Shown: piece after piece, positions 27,063 to 36,112 of the stretch
Layout of the letters: each line of letters opens with the position of its first letter
Numbering within the stretch: position 1 is the stretch's first letter
DNA from: Tepidimonas taiwanensis
Lineage (GTDB): Bacteria; Pseudomonadota; Gammaproteobacteria; Burkholderiales; Burkholderiaceae_C
NCBI RefSeq assembly: GCF_020162115.1
Contig: NZ_CP083911.1
Location: 1,426,001 to 1,490,000 of the forward strand
Direction: 5' to 3'
Length of the DNA stretch: 64,000 bases
The notes under the pieces: model-generated
What the model was told of the DNA's origin: nothing
Seen by the model: only the letters and a program-made list of their open reading frames with translations
The model's database searches: none
Made by a program: the position numbers and the translations under genes

Positions 27063-27941
27063 ATGGCCCACGCCACCTGGAAAACCGACCTGCTGATGGT
27101 CGGCGTCGCGGCGATCTGGGGTTCGACCTTCGTCGCGCAGCAGCTCGGGATGGAAAGCGTCGGGCCGTTCACCTACACCGCGGCGCGCATGGCGCTGGGG
27201 GCCGCGCTGATCGCCCCGCTGTGGTGGTGGCGCGGCGGCCCGTTTGCGACCATCCCGCGCGTGGACAGCACCGGGCTGTGGCGCGATGGCACGCTGCTCG
27301 GCCTGGTGCTGTTTGCGGCGATCAACCTGCAGCAGGTGGGGCTGCTGGGCACGACCGTCTCCAACGCCGGGTTCATCACCGGGCTGTACGTGGTGCTGGT
27401 GCCGATCCTGATGCGGATCTTCGGACAGCCGGTCGGCCTGCCGGTGTGGCTGGCGGTCGGGCTGGCGACGGCCGGGCTGTACTTCCTCAGCGTCAAGCCG
27501 GACGCCACGATCGCCCCGGGCGACTGGCTGCAACTCGGCGGCGCGGGGCTGTGGGCGGTGCATGTACTGCTCGTCGGGCATTGGGCGCGGCGGCACGACG
27601 CGATTCGCCTGTCCATCGTGCAGTACGCGGTGGCCGGCGCGCTGTCGTGGGCCGCGGCGCTGTGGCGCGGCGAACCCATCACGTGGGTGGCGCTCAGCGG
27701 CGCGGCGGGCGCGATCGCCTGGGGCGGCATCCTGTCGATCGGCATCGCCTACACGCTGCAGGTCGTCGCGCAGCGCACCGCCAAGGCCTCGCACGCGGCG
27801 ATCATCTACAGCAGCGAGGGGGTGTTCTCGGCCATCGGCGGCTGGTGGATTCTGGGTGAGGTGATCGGCTGGCGCGGCTGGGGCGGCGCTGCGTTGATCC
27901 TCGCCGGCATGCTGCTCGCGCAACTGGGGCGACGCCATTGA
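27063..27941 (+). CDS. DMT superfamily transporter (EamA domains)
   Basis: 292-residue inner-membrane protein with about ten helices in two EamA repeats. N-terminal repeat carries IWGSTFVAQQLGM; the second repeat ends with YSSEGVFSAIGGWWILGE, the typical EamA helix pair. Probable drug/metabolite exporter; substrate unknown. Translationally close-coupled to the upstream hydrolase. Confidence 0.9.
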   Translation: MAHATWKTDLLMVGVAAIWGSTFVAQQLGMESVGPFTYTAARMALGAALIAPLWWWRGGPFATIPRVDSTGLWRDGTLLGLVLFAAINLQQVGLLGTTVSNAGFITGLYVVLVPILMRIFGQPVGLPVWLAVGLATAGLYFLSVKPDATIAPGDWLQLGGAGLWAVHVLLVGHWARRHDAIRLSIVQYAVAGALSWAAALWRGEPITWVALSGAAGAIAWGGILSIGIAYTLQVVAQRTAKASHAAIIYSSEGVFSAIGGWWILGEVIGWRGWGGAALILAGMLLAQLGRRH

Positions 27942-28168
27942 GCGTGCCCCCTGTGGATGCGCCACGCAGGCCACCCAGCCAGAAGGCACCCCGCCCTGGC
28001 TCGCTGTACAGCCCGACCGCCCCTTGCACCGCAGGCCAAGCGGGGTTGTGCCGACCATGCCGGGGGATCCACGTCTGCGCTGGCGACGGCGCGCGCCCCC
28101 CCGCATGAAACGGCGCTCGCGTGCGAAAATGAAGGGTTTTGAAAAACCCCAACCGGAAAGTCGACGCC

Positions 28169-29273
28169 ATGGAAGCCGAACGCCTCAACGCCCTGTCCAA
28201 CCGCCTGCAGGATCTGACGCAGCGCGTCGCCGACCTGCGGAGGTTTCTTTGACTACGATGCCAAGGCACTGAAACTCTCGGAGGTCAACGCCGCGCTGGA
28301 AGACCCCAACGTCTGGAACGACCCCAAGCGCGCGCAGGACCTCGCAAAGGAAAAGAAGTCGCTGGAGGACGTGGTCCTCGTGCTCGACCGGCTCGCGCAA
28401 GAGCTGGCCGACAACCGCGAGCTGTTCGAGATGGCCCGCGCCGAGGGCGATGACGCGGGGTTGGAGACGATCGAGGCCGATGTCGAGCGCATCGCGCCGG
28501 AGGTCGAGCGGCTGGAGTTCCGCCGCATGTTCAACAACCCCGCCGACCCGAACAACTGCTTCATCGACATCCAGGCCGGTGCCGGCGGCACCGAAGCCTG
28601 CGACTGGGCGCAGATGCTGCTGCGCCAGTACCTGCGTTACGCCGAGCGCAAGGGCTTCAAGGCCACGGTCGAGGACGAGCAGCCCGGCGACACCGCCGGG
28701 ATCAAGAGTGCGACGATCAAGGTCGAGGGTGACTACGCCTTCGGGCTCTTGCGTACCGAAACGGGCGTGCACCGGCTGGTGCGCAAGTCGCCGTTCGACT
28801 CCTCCGGGGGGCGGCACACGTCGTTCGCGTCGGTGTTCGTCTACCCGGAAATCGACGACTCCATCGAGGTCGAGATCAACCCGGCCGATGTGCGCGTCGA
28901 CACCTACCGCGCCAGCGGCGCCGGCGGCCAGCACATCAACAAGACGGACTCGGCCGTGCGCCTGACGCACATCCCCACGGGCATCGTCGTGACGGCGCAG
29001 GACAGCCGCAGCCAGCACTCCAACCGCGACCTGGCGTGGCAGCGCCTGCGCTCCAAGCTGTACGAGCTGGAGATGCGCAAGCGCATGGAAACGCAGCAGC
29101 AGCTGGAAGCGTCCAAGACCGACGTCGGCTGGGGCCACCAGATCCGCTCGTACGTGCTGGACCAGAGCCGCATCAAGGACCTGCGCACCAACGTCGAAGT
29201 CTCCAACACGCAAAAGGTGCTCGACGGCGACCTCGACGTCTTCATCGAAGCCTCGCTCAAGCAAGGCGTCTGA
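28169..29273 (+). CDS. prfB: peptide chain release factor 2 (programmed +1 frameshift)
   Basis: RF2 ends translation at UGA and UAA. The 367-residue product needs a +1 shift at codon 28: CTT TGA C at 28247-28253, preceded by the stimulating Shine-Dalgarno-like GGAGG (28239-28243). Translation begins MEAERLNALSNRLQ, slips at Leu and continues DYDAKALKLSEVNAAL. Downstream are RKSPFDSSG (stop-codon recognition SPF) and GAGGQHINKTDSAVRL (GGQ peptidyl-tRNA hydrolysis loop). The frameshift lets RF2 adjust its own level. lysS, the common downstream partner, is replaced by pepN. Confidence 0.97.
28239..28253 (+). promoter_or_regulatory. RF2 autoregulatory +1 frameshift site
   Basis: GGAGG, three bases, then CTT TGA C: the canonical bacterial prfB recoding signal. 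The in-frame stop is codon 28 from the ATG. Confidence 0.97.
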
Positions 29274-29298
29274 CCCTCCACTGCCACAGGACCGCAAC

Positions 29299-31962
29299 AT
29301 GACCGCTGCCCGCGAAGGCTCCCCCCGCATCGTCCGCCGCGAGGACTACGCCCCGCCGGCGTACTGGATCGACACGGTCGACCTCACCTTCGACCTCGAC
29401 CCGGCCAAGACGCGCGTGCTCAACCGCATGCGCGTGCGCCGCAACCCGGATCAGCCCGCGCAACCACTGCGGCTCGACGGCGAAGACCTGAACCTGGCGC
29501 GCGTGCTGGTCAACGGCCAGGGCACGAGCTTCCGCCTCGACGGCGGACAACTGGTGCTGGAAAAACTGCCCGAAGGCGACGAGCCCTTCGAGCTGGAAAT
29601 CTTCACCACCTGCGCGCCGGAGAAGAACACCCAGCTCATGGGCCTCTACGTGAGCCAGGGCACGTTTTTCACCCAGTGCGAGGCCGAGGGGTTCCGCCGC
29701 ATCACCTACTTCCTCGACCGCCCGGACGTGATGTCCACCTACACGGTGACGCTGCGCGCGGACAAGGCGCAGTACCCGGTGCTGCTGTCCAACGGCAACC
29801 TGGTGGCGCAGGGCGACCTTGAAGATGGCCGCCACTGGGCGCGCTGGGAGGATCCGCACCGCAAGCCGTGCTATCTGTTCGCGCTGGTGGCGGGCAAGCT
29901 CGCCTGTCGCAGCCAGCCCATCCGCAGCCGCAGCGGCACCGACCACCTGCTGCAGATCTACGTGCGGCCGCACGACCTCGACAAAACCGACCACGCGCTG
30001 CAGTCGCTGATGGCCGCCATCGCCTGGGACGAGACGCGCTTTGGCCTGCCGCTGGATCTCGAGCGCTTCATGATCGTCGCCACCAGCGACTTCAACATGG
30101 GCGCGATGGAGAACAAGGGCCTCAACATCTTCAACACGAAGTACATCCTGGCCAACCCCGCCACCGCCACCGACACGGACTACGCCAACATCGAGTCGGT
30201 CGTGGCGCACGAGTACTTCCACAACTGGACCGGCAACCGCGTCACCTGCCGCGACTGGTTCCAGCTGAGCCTGAAAGAGGGTCTGACGGTCTTCCGTGAC
30301 CAGGAGTTCAGCCAGGACATGGCCGGCAGCCCCTCGGCGCGTGCGGTCAAGCGCATCGAGGACGTGCGCGTGCTGCGCACCGCGCAGTTCCCCGAGGACG
30401 CGGGCCCGATGGCGCACCCGGTGCGCCCGGACCAGTACGCCGAGATCAACAACTTCTACACCGTCACGGTGTACGAAAAAGGCGCCGAAGTCGTGCGCAT
30501 GATGCAGACGCTCGTCGGGCGCGATGGCTTCGCCCGGGGCCTGAAGCTCTATTTCCAGCGCCACGACGGCCAGGCGGTGACGTGCGACGACTTCGCGCAG
30601 GCGATTGCCGACGCCAACCCGGACAGCGAACTGGCCCGGCTGCTGCCCCAGTTCAAGCGCTGGTACAGCCAGGCCGGCACGCCGCGGGTACACGCCCGCG
30701 GCAGCTACGACGCCGAGGCACGCACGTATACGCTCACGCTGCGCCAGAGCTGCCCGCCCACACCGGGGCAGCCGACCAAGGAGCCGTTCGTCATCCCGGT
30801 GGCGATGGGACTGCTCGACCGGCAGGGTCATGCCCTGCCCGGCACCGAACGGCTGCTCGTGCTGCACGAGCCGGAAATGACGGTGACCTTCGAAGGCATC
30901 GACGCCGCGCCGATCGCGTCACTGCTGCGCGGGTTCAGCGCGCCGGTGATCCTGGAGCACGACCTCCACGACGACGAGCTGCGCGTGCTGCTGGCGCACG
31001 ACACGGACCCGTTCAACCGCTGGGAAGCGGGCCAGCAACTGCTGCTGCGCCGCGCGCTGGCCGCGATACGCGCCGGCGGCCCGGTACACGAGCCGCTGGA
31101 CGCCGCCGTGCTGCAGGCGATGCGCGAGGTGCTGCGCCACCCGACGCTGGACGCCGCGTTCAAGGAACTGGTGCTGACGCTGCCGGCCGAAACCTACATC
31201 GCCGAACAGCTCGACGAGGTCGATCCGCAGCGCGTCCACGCGGTGCGCGAGGCGATGCGCCAGCAGATGGCGCACGCGCTGCACGAGGACTGGGTGTGGG
31301 CCTACGAGGCGCACCACGACAACGGCGCGTACCAGCCCGACCCGGTCAGCAGCGGCCGCCGCGCGCTCACCGGCCTGGCGCTGCAGATGCTGTGCCTGGC
31401 CGCGCGCGACAACGGCAACCCCGTGTGGCCCGGCAAGACCTACCAACGCTTCAAGGACGCGACCAACATGACCGACCGCTACCAGGCGCTGAGCGCCCTG
31501 GTGGTGACGGGCCACGAGCTCGCGGCCAAGGCGCTCGAACGTTTCCACGACCTGTTCCGCCACGAGGAACTGGTGCTGGACAAGTGGTTTGCGCTGCAGG
31601 CCGGCGCGCCCGATCGCGGCGGCGACGCCCTACCGCGCGTGCAGGCGCTGCTGCAGCACCCGGACTTCCACCTGCGCAACCCCAACCGCGCGCGCAGCCT
31701 CATCAGCACCTACTGCCACGCCAACCCGGCGGGCTTTCACCGTGCGGACGGCGCCGGCTACACGTTCTGGCGCGACCGCGTGCAGGAGATCGACGCGTTC
31801 AACCCGCAGGTCGCCGCCCGGCTCGCGCGCGCGCTGGACCGCTGGCGCAAGCTGGCCGAACCCTACCGCAGCGCCGCGCGCGCGGCGATCGAGGCCGTCG
31901 CCGCCCAGCCGACGCTGAGCACCGACGTGCGCGAGGTCGTCACGCGCGCGCTGGCCGATTGA
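29299..31962 (+). CDS. pepN: aminopeptidase N
   Basis: M1-family zinc metallopeptidase, 887 residues, removing N-terminal amino acids from peptides in the cytoplasm. Exopeptidase motif GAMEN (in NMGAMENKGLN), zinc motif HEYFH at residues 304-308 with the third ligand Glu327 (LSLKEGLT), then the long helical C-terminal domain typical of the E. coli-type enzyme. It starts 25 bases after prfB. Confidence 0.97.
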   Translation: MTAAREGSPRIVRREDYAPPAYWIDTVDLTFDLDPAKTRVLNRMRVRRNPDQPAQPLRLDGEDLNLARVLVNGQGTSFRLDGGQLVLEKLPEGDEPFELEIFTTCAPEKNTQLMGLYVSQGTFFTQCEAEGFRRITYFLDRPDVMSTYTVTLRADKAQYPVLLSNGNLVAQGDLEDGRHWARWEDPHRKPCYLFALVAGKLACRSQPIRSRSGTDHLLQIYVRPHDLDKTDHALQSLMAAIAWDETRFGLPLDLERFMIVATSDFNMGAMENKGLNIFNTKYILANPATATDTDYANIESVVAHEYFHNWTGNRVTCRDWFQLSLKEGLTVFRDQEFSQDMAGSPSARAVKRIEDVRVLRTAQFPEDAGPMAHPVRPDQYAEINNFYTVTVYEKGAEVVRMMQTLVGRDGFARGLKLYFQRHDGQAVTCDDFAQAIADANPDSELARLLPQFKRWYSQAGTPRVHARGSYDAEARTYTLTLRQSCPPTPGQPTKEPFVIPVAMGLLDRQGHALPGTERLLVLHEPEMTVTFEGIDAAPIASLLRGFSAPVILEHDLHDDELRVLLAHDTDPFNRWEAGQQLLLRRALAAIRAGGPVHEPLDAAVLQAMREVLRHPTLDAAFKELVLTLPAETYIAEQLDEVDPQRVHAVREAMRQQMAHALHEDWVWAYEAHHDNGAYQPDPVSSGRRALTGLALQMLCLAARDNGNPVWPGKTYQRFKDATNMTDRYQALSALVVTGHELAAKALERFHDLFRHEELVLDKWFALQAGAPDRGGDALPRVQALLQHPDFHLRNPNRARSLISTYCHANPAGFHRADGAGYTFWRDRVQEIDAFNPQVAARLARALDRWRKLAEPYRSAARAAIEAVAAQPTLSTDVREVVTRALAD

Positions 31963-32022
31963 CACCGGCCGCTTGATGGTCGTTTCATCCACCGCCCCGT
32001 TGGCCATCCGAGGAGTCGCCCC

Positions 32023-33075
32023 ATGTCCACCGCCGCCATTTCGCTCACCCGCTACCTCATCGAACAGCAACGCGTGCACGGCCGCATCACGCCGGAGCTG
32101 CGGTTGCTGCTAGAGGTAGTGGCCCGCGCCTGTAAGCGCATCGCCATCAGCGTCGGCAAAGGGGCGCTGGGCGGCGTGCTGGGCTCCGCGGGGACCGAGA
32201 ACGTCCAGGGCGAGGTGCAGAAAAAACTCGACGTCATCGCCAACGAGGTGCTGATCGAGGCCAACGAGTGGGGCGGCCACCTGGCCGCGATGGCGTCCGA
32301 AGAACTCGACGGCGTGCTGCCGATCCCCAATCGCTACCCGGCCGGCGAATACCTGCTGCTGTTCGACCCGCTGGACGGCTCCAGCAACATCGACGTCAAC
32401 GTCAGCATCGGCACGATCTTCTCGGTACTGAAAAAACACCGCGAGGACCCCACGCGCATCGATCCGGTAAGCGAAGCCGACTTTCTGCAGCCCGGCCGCC
32501 AACAAGTGGCCGCTGGCTACTGCATCTACGGGCCGCAGACGACCCTCGTGCTCACCGTTGGCAATGGGGTCGCGATGTTCACGCTGGACCGCGAGCTGGG
32601 GGCGTGGGTGCTGACGCAGGACCAGGTCCGCATCCCGGAAGACACCAAGGAATTCGCCATCAACATGAGCAACTGGCGTCACTGGGCACCGCCCGTGAGA
32701 CGCTACATCGAGGAGTGCCTGGCGGGCAAAGAAGGGCCGCGCGGCAAGGACTTCAACATGCGCTGGGTGGCCTCGATGGTGGCCGACGTGCACCGCATCC
32801 TGACGCGCGGCGGGATCTTCCTCTACCCGTGGGACAAGCGCGAGCCGAACAAGCCCGGCAAGCTGCGCCTGATGTACGAGGCCAACCCGATGGGCTGGAT
32901 CGTCGAACAGGCCGGCGGCGCCGCCACCGACGGGCGCCGGCGCATCCTCGACATCGAACCGCGCGGCCTGCACGAGCGCGTGGCGGTGATCCTCGGCTCG
33001 CGCCACGAGGTGGAGCGCGTGACGCGCTACCACCACGAGGCGGATGCCGCCCAGCCCGCCGGCGCCGCGCTATAA
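32023..33075 (+). CDS. fbp: fructose-1,6-bisphosphatase class 1
   Basis: 350 residues, gluconeogenic (or Calvin-cycle) phosphatase acting on fructose-1,6-bisphosphate. The metal/active-site motif DPLDGSSNIDVN is intact, followed by GYCIYGPQTTLVLTVG and the catalytic lysine region GKLRLMYEANPM. A GGAG site lies ahead of the ATG. The stop codon overlaps the -10 box of the tRNA-Thr gene downstream. No other Calvin-cycle genes are near. Confidence 0.97.
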   Translation: MSTAAISLTRYLIEQQRVHGRITPELRLLLEVVARACKRIAISVGKGALGGVLGSAGTENVQGEVQKKLDVIANEVLIEANEWGGHLAAMASEELDGVLPIPNRYPAGEYLLLFDPLDGSSNIDVNVSIGTIFSVLKKHREDPTRIDPVSEADFLQPGRQQVAAGYCIYGPQTTLVLTVGNGVAMFTLDRELGAWVLTQDQVRIPEDTKEFAINMSNWRHWAPPVRRYIEECLAGKEGPRGKDFNMRWVASMVADVHRILTRGGIFLYPWDKREPNKPGKLRLMYEANPMGWIVEQAGGAATDGRRRILDIEPRGLHERVAVILGSRHEVERVTRYHHEADAAQPAGAAL

Positions 33076-33076
33076 T
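33071..33076 (+). promoter_or_regulatory. -10 box of tRNA-Thr
   Basis: A perfect TATAAT that includes the fbp stop codon (TAA, 33073-33075), 45 bases ahead of the tRNA. A clear -35 element is not visible. Confidence 0.45.
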
Positions 33077-33121
33077 GGCGCTTTCTGCGATACTGCCAGC
33101 CGCCGGTCGGCAAGTCGCCAT

Positions 33122-33197
<76 letters not shown>

Positions 33198-33214
33198 AAA
33201 AAAATCAAAAACAT

Positions 33215-33239
33215 AGCCCGCTTTGGCGGGCTTTGTTTT
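33215..33239 (+). terminator. terminator of tRNA-Thr
   Basis: 7-bp stem AGCCCGC/GCGGGCT, loop TTTG, followed by TTGTTTT. Confidence 0.85.
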
Positions 33240-33282
33240 CGGAGTGGTGCACCGGATGTAACTGCGGATGTTAGCACCAAGC

Positions 33283-33304
33283 AAAAGCCCGGCTCTCGCC
33301 GGGC
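33283..33304 (-). terminator. terminator of the island's minus-strand genes
   Basis: Perfect 7-bp stem GCCCGGC/GCCGGGC with loop TCTC and, on the minus strand, four T directly after. It lies about 30 bases past the small element gene. Confidence 0.7.
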
Positions 33305-33331
33305 ATTGCTTTTCGGGTTTGCGTGGGGGTG

Positions 33332-33571
33332 TTACGGCCGTCGGGCCAGCTTCAGCACCTCCTGCCAGGCCAGCGCTTCAGCCGCTTCGCGGGTTAGCCC
33401 CCCGTCGTACTGGGCGATCGCCGCCCACTCCTCAAAGGCTTCGCGCAGCACCTCCGGCGGCAGCGGGCAGGACGGGGGGCTGATCGCTGCGCATGCATGT
33501 CGACTTTGTGCGATTTTTGGTGTTACGGTGTTACAGGGGTTACAGGAGTCATAACCATTTGTTTTTTTCAT
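33332..33571 (-). CDS. small mobile-element protein of unknown function
   Basis: 79 residues. The N-terminal part is Cys/Thr-rich (SCNPCNTVTPKIAQS); the C-terminal part LPPEVLREAFEEWAAIAQYDGGL followed by TREAAEALAWQEV resembles small proteins found downstream of DUF927 helicase genes in proteobacterial prophages and integrative elements (from memory, not searched). It follows the DUF927 pseudogene on the same strand and is followed by a terminator. Role unknown. Confidence 0.55.
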   Translation of the reverse strand: MKKTNGYDSCNPCNTVTPKIAQSRHACAAISPPSCPLPPEVLREAFEEWAAIAQYDGGLTREAAEALAWQEVLKLARRP

Positions 33572-33648
33572 GCGTAACCTGTAACTCCGCCCGTAACCCA
33601 CCGCGTGTTACGGTGTTGCACGCGCGCTCGCGGTAGCGGCGGATCACG

Positions 33649-34803
33649 TCAGGCGGCGCCATCGTTGGCCTCCTCGTTGACCGTGATGTGGTGCACCTTG
33701 ACCACGCGGCCATCGATGCGCACGGGCCTGGCATGCTTGCCGTCCGCGCCCTGCGCGGGCAGCATCTTCAGGGCGACCAGCGTTTCCAGTGCAGGCTTGA
33801 CCTCCGACCCCCGCAGCGCTTCGCGTAGCCCGTCGGCAGTGAACAGCCACTCCCGCCGACCGCCTCGCGAGCGCCACCAGCCCGCGCGATCCCGCACCAG
33901 TCGCGCAATGCCCTCGTCCGCATCGATGGCGCTGAAACGCGCGTCACCGTGCCGATCGATGAACGCGGTCACGGCCTCCACCACCTGCGCGGCCTCCGCG
34001 CGCCCGGCGGTGCGCGTGCTGCACCACAGCCGGTAGGCTTCGGCTGCGGCGTCGATCGCGGCCCCTTCGGGCCAGCCGGTCAGCCCGTACTGTGTCGCCA
34101 GCTCACCGGCCAAGGCGATCAGCGCGAAGCGGCCAGCGGCGCGCGTGCGCTGCCCATCGTCCACTGGCGCATCGAACACCGGTAGGGCCTTGATGTCTGC
34201 CAGCGCTGCCGTCAGGTCGGTATCGTCCTGCGTCAGCCGCTCCAGAAACACCCGGCCCGCGTGCCCGCGTAGTGCTGCGCGGCGGCGCGCTTGATCGCGT
34301 CCGACAGTGCGCGCCCGTCTGGGTATCCGTGCTGGGTGTCCCATGCGCCATGCTTGCGATCGACGAACACGTCCAACAGCCGCACCCCTTGCCCGGCCTT
34401 GGCGCGCTTGCCGCCTTCGGCCATCGATGCGGCGATCGTCCGTTCGCCCGTCGACAACACCATGCAACGCCAACGCGCCAGCGCCCTCGACCCAGCCGCG
34501 CAGCACCCCGCCTGTGGCGTACTCTGCGGCGGATGCGTCCGCTTGGGAGATCACTTCCCCGGCCTGCGGGCCGATGGCGCAGTCGGCCAGGACGAAGGTA
34601 TCGCCGGCCCAGCCGGTGGCAGCCGTGCACGTCACCCGGCGGCGCGGGGTTCGCCATAGCAGGTACTGCGACAGCCGCGCCCGATGGGTCGGGTCTATTT
34701 CCAACCCTTGCCGCAGCAGTTCCCCGCGCAGCTCTTCGCCGGAACCGCGCAGCAACTCCATCGGCATGGCCCACGTGCGCCAGTGGCCCAGCGACGTTTG
34801 GAA
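33649..34803 (-). pseudogene. DUF927-family phage/plasmid helicase, core deleted and frameshifted
   Basis: Remnant of a primase-helicase-like protein. The upstream part (WAMPMELLRGSGEELRGELL, DTFVLADCAIG, ISQADASAAEYATGGVLRGW) matches the region just before the ATPase domain. About codon 100 it jumps to another frame carrying CMVLSTGERTIAASMAEGGK and RAKAGQGVRLLDVF, which belongs behind the Walker B part; the segment expected between, roughly 130-140 residues with both Walker motifs, is missing. Near 34255 a one-base change shifts back to a third stretch (GRVFLERLTQDD ... KVHHITVNEE). The N-terminus is also missing. It cannot be functional. Confidence 0.75.
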
Positions 34804-34897
34804 CCGCGTGCACCCGGCCCACGTTATCGCCGTGCACGTCGGCGGTCAGGGCCTCAACGAGGAACGGCCCGCACTGAGCCAGGCAATCTGCGACACA

Positions 34898-35989
34898 TTA
34901 CGTCGCATCCACATGGATGATGGCTCCTGTCAGCAAGGAGAAACTGTCATGGTACGACGCCATTCGCTTTACAAAGGCTATGCGAGTGATCTCTCTCCCA
35001 TCATTCATCTCTGGCTGCTGCGGATATTGGTACCTGTCACATCCCGGATGATCATATGGCCGTTTTTGGAACAGATGCGGGTGTGACGTGTACCACTGTT
35101 TCATGGCCTGCATGGGCGTGAGACCCTTGAGTGCGGCCTGGGGCAGCTGGTGGTTGTAAAGCCAAGCATAGCGCAGCAGGGTCTTCTCGAGATCCTCGCC
35201 GCTGATGAAGTGGTGGCTGCGCAGCACCTCCTCGATGCGGCCGTTGAAGCGCTCTACCATCCCGTTGGTCTGGGGGCGTCGCACGCGCGTGGTGCGGTGC
35301 TCGATGCCGAGTGCCTCGCACAGGCTCTCGAAGGCGTGGGTGGCACTGGGCTGCCCCAGCAGCCGTGCGGTGAACTCCTTGCCATTGTCTGTGAGGATCT
35401 TGTTGATCTTGATCGGGCACGCCGTGAGCAGCGACTTGAGGAAGGCGCGCGCGTTTCTCGCGCTCTTGGAGGCGTACAGGGCAATGAAGACCCAGCGCGT
35501 GGCACGGTCGATGGCCACAAAGAGGTAGCGCCGCCGCGTCTCATCGGCCATTTGCGGCAGGTACTTCACGTCGATATGAATGAAGCCCGGCTCGTAAGCG
35601 GCAAAGGGCTGATGTGCGGGTTTGGGCACCTGGGGCTTGAGGGATCGCAGCGACCCCACGCCGTGGCGTCGCAAGCAGCGATCCAGTCCCGAGCGCGACA
35701 CGTCAGGACAGACGAACTCGCGCATGACCGACAGCAGATCATCCAGCGGCAGCAGCAGCGTCTTGCGCAGCTCCACTGCAATGGCCTCCTGCGCCGGGGT
35801 CATGGTGGTACGCAGCCGGTGCGGGGTGTGGGAGCGATCCAGAAAATCCTCGCGGCGCTTCCACTTGTACACCGTCATGAGCGAAACGCCGTAACGCTCA
35901 GCCAACACCGCAGCCGGCTCATCCGACAGCGCGATCTCGCGCCGTATGGCTGGCGTTGTACGCGCCAGGGCATGCAGCTTGATGTTCAT
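34898..35989 (-). CDS. IS481-family transposase, copy 1 (reads through the IS end)
   Basis: 363 residues as read, of which about 319 belong to the element. N-terminal helix-turn-helix (LAERYGVSLMTVYKWKRRE) and an rve-type DDE core: HIDVKYLP, LTDNGKEFT and the glutamate in MVERFNGRIEEVL. In the second copy the stop codon is given by the target CTAG; here the flank lacks it and the frame continues about 44 residues into host DNA. GGGAG precedes the ATG. Confidence 0.9.
   Translation of the reverse strand: MNIKLHALARTTPAIRREIALSDEPAAVLAERYGVSLMTVYKWKRREDFLDRSHTPHRLRTTMTPAQEAIAVELRKTLLLPLDDLLSVMREFVCPDVSRSGLDRCLRRHGVGSLRSLKPQVPKPAHQPFAAYEPGFIHIDVKYLPQMADETRRRYLFVAIDRATRWVFIALYASKSARNARAFLKSLLTACPIKINKILTDNGKEFTARLLGQPSATHAFESLCEALGIEHRTTRVRRPQTNGMVERFNGRIEEVLRSHHFISGEDLEKTLLRYAWLYNHQLPQAALKGLTPMQAMKQWYTSHPHLFQKRPYDHPGCDRYQYPQQPEMNDGREITRIAFVKRMASYHDSFSLLTGAIIHVDAT
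34949..35034 (+). pseudogene. truncated 5' end of an unknown gene, cut by IS481
   Basis: An ATG with AAGGAG eight bases upstream opens a frame MVRRHSLYKGYASDLSPIIH leading to LWLLRILV, which runs straight into the insertion sequence. The good ribosome-binding site argues for a true gene start. It may be the start of an ATPase-type partner of the DUF262 gene beyond the IS, or, if GGTA was the target duplication, the actual N-terminus of that gene since the frame would join V-W-K-P. Not resolved. Confidence 0.4.
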
Positions 35990-36112
35990 GAGGGCATCTC
36001 CCGATGATGGTCGTCAACGCCTTGACCCGCTGCCCAGCAGCTCGCGCAGAACGCTTACCGCCAGCAGGTACGCATGGCGTGATGGCACTATCCAATCATC
36101 CGGGATGCGACA
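35035..36112 (-). mobile_element. IS481-family insertion sequence, copy 1
   Basis: 1078 bases with ends TGTCACATCCCGGATGAT and, inverted, TGTCGCATCCCGGATGAT. One transposase gene on the minus strand. Flanks are GGTACC and GGTATG, not a perfect duplication and not the NCTAGN target seen at copy 2, which suggests a deletion next to the element or an atypical insertion. Sequence appears identical to copy 2, 22967 bases away in the same orientation. Confidence 0.9.

Noticed and set aside
35150..36007. Identical 285-codon frames on the plus strand within both IS481 copies
   Set aside because: Antisense of the transposase; identity only reflects the identical IS copies.
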